Made by a program: the position numbers and the translations under genes | The notes under the pieces: model-generated | Seen by the model: the letters and a program-made list of their open reading frames with translations, nothing else | Told to the model about the DNA's origin: nothing | The model's database searches: none | From: Theocolax elegans | Lineage: Eukaryota > Arthropoda > Insecta > Hymenoptera > Cerocephalidae | NCBI GenBank assembly: GCA_026168455.1 | Contig: CM047427.1 | Location: 16,691,201-16,755,200, forward strand | Length of the DNA: 64,000 bases | Direction of reading: 5' to 3' | Shown: in pieces, positions 59,205-64,000 of the stretch | How positions within the stretch are numbered: position 1 is the first letter of the stretch | Layout: each line of letters opens with the position of its first letter

Positions 59205-59340
59205 CATACACTCGGCAACAAAATTAACGCAACACTTAATCTTCACTAAAAAGGCGCAAATTCGAAGATTGATACTTTAGGTAAAAATTGCTGTGAGGGG
59301 GTCAATTTTTTTAAATTAAAGCTTAAAATTTCTATTTTAA
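59205..59340. mobile_element. Tc1/mariner-like MITE end fragment
   Basis: TACACTCGGCAACAAAATTA and then ACGCAACACTTAATC match the ends of the MITE at 21370-21943. Similarity continues through GGTAAAAATTG...GGGGGT and TTAAATTAAAGCTT. The opposite end is not seen. Confidence 0.55.
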
Positions 59341-61799
59341 AGGTAGTTTTCCATCAACTCAAACTACTGAATATTATTGTGTAAGAAATTTATTAGGTTC
59401 TTAAAACTCTAACAAATGTTATGGAATCATTCCTGACCCCGATTGCCGAACAAATTTTAAAATAAAAAATATTTAAATTTCTTTCGCTATATACCCTGTG
59501 TATATAGGTGAACAGTTATGTCACCAGTTTGGTTACTATTATTAATACTTTCATGTACAGAAACGCTGCATATATTAATGTATAAACGAGGTATTAAAGT
59601 TAAAGGTTTGTACTTTCTAATGGTAGCAAGAAAAGTACAGGTAGCCAAATTAATTTAATAGATTTGATACAAAAAGTATCAAAAGCAAGAAGTAGATCGT
59701 TGAACGAACATAAAAAAATTTAGAGTGTTTTGGCTAAAAAAGAATTAATTTAGTGAACTAAATATAATTAGTATAAATTTAATATTCTATTTCATAAATA
59801 CTAAATAACAATGCATAGTTCTTAATCTTAAGTAATGAGAAATTACGCCACTAAAACTATTAACGCGTAAATGCCTACTTTTGTGTACACATTTTCAAGT
59901 ACCTAATTATATTGTGAAAATAAAGTTATTTTTGTCTAAATCTTACGTAGAAAGTTTTCGAACGTGCCCTCTCAGAATCAGCCACTTATTTTGTAAAAAG
60001 AAATTGATTACTTTATTAATTTCGACTTTTTAGAAACAACATTTAAAATTTGATGTATATTTTATTTTTAAATTAACAAGTGGATTCGAGCGCGCTACGC
60101 GCGCCTACTGCATTTTCTTCGATTATTTAACTTCTTATTTGATTAACCCCTTTAAAATTTTTAAGACAATTCATGATCAAATTCGAGTTTCAAGATCAAG
60201 ATTAGTGATTTTCGATTCGAGCGCTTACTCAATTATAAGATAGGATTTTTGTTGTTGTTCCTGAATTTAAATAATTATATTACCGACAGAAATCGCGATC
60301 TGAAAATCTGATGTTTATAAAATCTAGGTATTAAACTTTTGTTTCTTCCTAATTTTATCAAAATGGCGGCTTTTGTTAAACAACGTTATTTCATACTTTG
60401 TAATGAAATTTGTTAACTTTACGAAAAAATGTGTTTTGTTCTTGAACATTTTTTATAAAGCTAATATTTTACTTGTATTTTGATAAAATAGTAAGGCAAA
60501 GTTTTCTTGAAAACAGATAGACCGATTCGTCTGAAATTTTAATGGCTTATAAAAATACAAAAAGAAAGAGTAACAACACATTAAAATTTTGAAAATTAAT
60601 ATAGTATTGAAAATAACTAAAAACCGTTAATCTTATTATGAACAAATAAAAATTCATTATAAACATGTTTAATGTTGCGATTACTGTTTGGTCCTCCCTT
60701 CCTTTTTGAACTTTTGAAAAGTTCTCAAGATTTCAGACGAATTGGTCTATTTGTTATCGAAAAAATGTTGGCCTACCATTTTATCAGAAGCCAGTAAAAT
60801 AGGTCATTTTGATGTCTGCTTAAGAGAATGTGAAAATGATTAAAAACTGCTCGTTTTATTGCAACTTGGTATTATACGTTTCTATTATATAATGTACTAC
60901 TGATACTCATAAAAACCGACTTTTGTCTTCACATTATCAATCATTTTACAAAAATTGAAAGAGATCTATATATCTAAATGTAATCTACATTTGAATTGTG
61001 ATTCTCTTTGAATTTTCGTACAATTATGGATAATATAAAAATGAAAAGTACCCTGCTAGAAACGTTAGACGTATGTTGACGGTAATGCATGTCAATTTTA
61101 TGTGGAGTGGACAGAAAATGAAGCAGTTTCTGGTGAAACACCCCGCTTACGGCCAACGTAAGTTCACCGTAAGTTTACCGTACGCGTAAAGCAAATGATT
61201 TGAAGGTTAGACAGTTAAATAAGTGACACTTCATTTTATCTTATTATTTGGTCAATTAAATAATAAAAAACGTTTTTCTCTGCAAATATAGTGTTTTATA
61301 ATATTCATTAAATAAAGATTACAAAAAGTCATTAAAATTCATATTTAAACATTATTAGTTGTTATGTATTTCTTGAAAAAAAACAATTTTAACAAAATTT
61401 TTTCTATAATATTTAGGGTGGGTATCATTTTATCGACTGCTCAATATACTTTTACTCTGCGATTCGAAAATCAAAACATAGATTAAAAAAATAATATTTC
61501 GATTTTCACTTTATAGACATATTAATGTACGATTATAAAAATAACGAAAAACAAAGTATCGAACAAATATTTATAGATTTGTCAATGATGCGTCATACAA
61601 TTGTCGATTGACAGAAAAATAGAATCATTACTTTTTCTACAAACAAAAATGAGAATAATTAGAAAACTATATAATATTATTACGTAAAATAAATAGGGTA
61701 TCCCGCGTAAAAAAAAAAAGTCTGGCAGATATCTGGCAGATGTCTGGGTTACAAAAGTCCCGCAAATGAGACTATTCCATACTTTTTCCTTTACATCAT
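59341..61799. other. No gene seen
   Basis: AT-rich. The only notable structure is the perfect hairpin GCGCGCTACGCGCGC at 60090-60104. Short ORFs (such as 60974-61156 minus) lack domain signals. Confidence 0.5.
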
Positions 61800-62060
61800 A
61801 TAAAATCTGGGGAAAGTAATCAAGACCTTTTCCAAGACTTTGTGCAATATATATTTCCAATAAAAAGTCTGGGAAAATAACCTAGACATTTTCCAAGACT
61901 GTGTGCAATGTTTCTTTTTTTTTCAATAAAGTCTGGGAAATTGATCTAGACATTTTTCAAGACTTTGTGCTATATATTTTTTTTTCAATAAAGTCTGGCA
62001 AAATGATCTAGATATTTTCCAAGATTTTGTACAATACTTATATTATAAGTAATAAGTCTG
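61800..62060. repeat. 65-bp tandem repeat array
   Basis: Four to five units with AATAAAGTCTGGGAAAAT, GATCTAGACATTTTCCAAGA and CTTTGTGCAATAT, spaced about 62-66 bp. A related AAAGTCTGGCAGATATCTGG lies at 61718. Just downstream of the BEN gene on its strand. Confidence 0.75.
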
Positions 62061-62244
62061 CAAAAAAGTATTTAAATTTTTTTTGTTAGAATAAATTTAT
62101 TTAAACTACATAACTTTTTAACTTAAGCTTTTTATATTAAAAGAATATTTCATATAATAATAATTTGATTGACGTTACAATAACTATATCATAAAAAGCA
62201 ACAGAAAATTAAGCTATAATTCAAAATAATTTAAAAATTTATGG

Positions 62245-63700
62245 TTATTTACAATTTTTTGGTTTTTTCGAATTGCGCAATGTGTTGCACATATTTGTTA
62301 ATGTTCTTCTATACTCAGCTTCTATTAATTTGGTAACATCCTCCGGAGTTTTTTTCTTTACATAAACTGGAATAATTAAAAAAAATTTAATCAAAAGTAT
62401 AGAATTATTTATAAAGTTTTATTATTTTATTTATGTAAATATGCTTACCAAACACTGCTTTATAAACTGATGAAGGGATATTCTTTGTGCCACCTTTTCC
62501 TGTAGCAGTCATGTGTTCCAAATTTTCCTCTCCTACAATGAATCGCATTAAACGCCGAGTTAACTCTTTCGGTTTCGACCGGAATCTTGTTTTGATATAT
62601 TTTAGTTCAACTTGATCGACGTAAATCTCGTACCCTTTGATAAGTTGTACCTACAATGATTTTATTCATTCATATATTTATTTTACCTATTTTCAAACAT
62701 TATTAAGTGTAAATAATAGTTTACCTTTCCATTCTGGGGATGATCAGATACTAAATATTTTCGCATTGATCTGTTTCGACGTTTACTTGAAGTGCTTGCA
62801 GACAGCAAATTTTTTTGTGTTATAGCTTGTCGGTTTTCTTTATCTCCCTCAAACTTGTCTTCGTTCTTTTCTTGTTCATCTTGATAATCATCCTTTTCTT
62901 TTTCGTCATCGTGATTATCTTTTTTTTTTATTAATTTTATCATTTTCCTCTTCCTTTTCATCCTCACAATCATCCTTTTCGTTCTCAAAATCATCATGCT
63001 TGTTTTTTTCCTCTTCGCCTCTGTTAATCTGCTCTTCTCCGTCATTCTCGTTATCAATTTGGGCTTTCTTAACAATTACTTATTTATTTACAGTTTCACT
63101 CTTTTTTGGTCTAGTTGTTCGGTTATCTTGAGCATTAAAACTGAAATTCAATAACAGAGTTGATTAGAATAGTGTTCTTAATAAACATTACTGTATTGAA
63201 AATAATATTAAATTGATTAAAAGGAAATGAATATACATACGTATTAGATTTCTCGCTTATTTCACTGAAAATTGATTTTGATGTGAGGATAGCTTTGTCC
63301 GATAGTGTACTCACAGATGATTTGGTACATGTAATTTTACGCTTATTCGCAGCTGTGTTTCTTTTTTCCAAAATCAATGCGTTCGGGAATGATTTTCGTC
63401 GTTCAGCGGTCATGATGTTTCCATCTACGTCCCCATGTAAGTTATTCAGATAATCCACGTCACCTTAAATAAAAGCAGAATATAAAAATCAATCTGATTA
63501 AATATCAATCAATAAATTTAAATTATAATATAAGTGTATATTGACTTTATATAATGAGTACTTATAGTAAAATAATTATTTTTAATTAAATTGACTTACT
63601 GCTAGAGATAATGATTTTAACATCATGCCATTCCTTTTGCCATTTTGCTAAAGTTTTTAGCTTTCCTATTTTAATATCCTTTTCGTGCAAAACGCTTGAT
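62245..63700 (-). pseudogene. BEN-domain protein gene, two lesions
   Basis: Minus-strand exons: about 63700-63600 (GKLKTLAKWQKEWHDVKI), 63463-63241 (DVDYLNNLHGDVDGN, RRKSFPNALILEKRN), 63140-62725 (very acidic E/D/K-rich, then SKRRNRSMRKYLVSDHPQNGK), 62650-62449 and 62366-62245 (stop). All phases fit GT-AG introns. The fourth exon has IKGYEIYVDQVELKYI, LTRRLMRFIVGEENLEHMTA and IPSSVYKAVF, the pattern of a BEN domain, a DNA- or chromatin-binding module. Lesions: an in-frame TAA at 63080-63082 and a one-base slip in the 10-nt A tract at 62920-62929. If either is a sequencing error the gene could be live. The start exon is not resolved. Confidence 0.6.
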
Positions 63701-64000
63701 GTGATTGGATCTGCGTTCGTTCAAATTACTAGATGAAACATCGTTGTAAGTCCGTACTTCCTCTTTTAACCATCAAACGCGAACGAAAAATTGGGTTATG
63801 TAGTAGCTTGCTTCAGTCACCTATTGTTTTATGTTTTTTTTATTAACGAATGAAAACTGCTTATTTATGTATCAACTAATTTCACTTCAATAAAATTTAA
63901 ATATATAATATGCTTTGTAATAGTACAACAAATGTTTCCGTACAAATATTCATAAATTGTGAATTAAAATGAAAAAGCGTAAAGTCAATTTACTAGCATA
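63701..64000. other. Upstream of BEN gene
   Basis: Holds a moderately GC-rich patch near 63740-63800 (GTCCGTACTTCC, AACCATCAAACGCGAACG) that could be the 5' UTR or promoter of the minus-strand BEN gene. No ORF. Confidence 0.3.

Noticed and set aside
1..64000. tRNA, rRNA, CRISPR arrays or bacterial features
   Set aside because: No cloverleaf-like segments, rRNA cores or spaced identical repeats with unique spacers were seen; all regular arrays are contiguous minisatellites.

Overview
The window is AT-rich eukaryotic nuclear DNA with GT-AG introns, microsatellites and nested transposable elements. The gene families (Helitron RepHel, a two-gene C2H2 transposon, pogo, a Mutator/Kolobok-like transposase, a BEN-domain protein) point to an arthropod, most likely an insect; the order cannot be fixed from sequence. 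I see no rRNA, tRNA, CRISPR array or clear conserved host gene; the BEN gene at the right edge is the best host-like candidate.

Layout. 1-9,150: non-coding repeats. There are long foldback MITEs (488-1482, 2041-2763), several copies of a second foldback half-element, and a near-identical triplication (3681-5993, 5994-6843, 6844-9154) that copied a 5' exon of the next gene. 9,022-13,855: a two-gene DNA transposon on +, with a multi-exon accessory gene and, 18 nt downstream, a C2H2 zinc-finger DDE-like transposase. 14,850-21,295: a second unclassified transposase on -, spread over exons and cut by a 2.2-kb insert that carries its own three-exon gene; a Tc1/mariner-like MITE lies next to it. 21,944-25,558: no gene seen, only two CpG-rich patches and microsatellites.

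25,559 to about 57,480 is one nested complex. A minus-strand Helitron (H2) ends at 25,559 in CTAG next to T. A second Helitron (H1, +, 27,898-37,267, 5'-TC...CTAG-3') sits inside the 3' tail of H2 between A and T, and the empty target can be rebuilt from sister repeats. Both encode an N-terminal Ulp1-type cysteine protease, a Lys-rich tandem-repeat linker, a Cys/His region, a HUH Rep domain and a Pif1-like helicase; all copies are broken. H2 is also interrupted by a 3.4-kb TTAA-flanked element with a Mutator-like transposase (38,700-42,104), which was tandemly duplicated with H2 flank, and by a TA-flanked MITE (26,624-27,328). Its 5' half (45,448-57,480) is a mosaic of partial copies with pogo-transposase pieces. 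From about 43.7 to 49.6 kb, copies differ from their sisters mainly by 1-nt indels, so part of the mosaic may be assembly error.

57,485-64,000: a 650-bp foldback MITE, a Tc1-type end fragment, a 65-bp tandem array and a minus-strand BEN-domain gene with one stop and one homopolymer frameshift.

The most notable biology is the Ulp1-RepHel Helitron type and a nesting history that can be read from empty sites preserved in paralogous copies.
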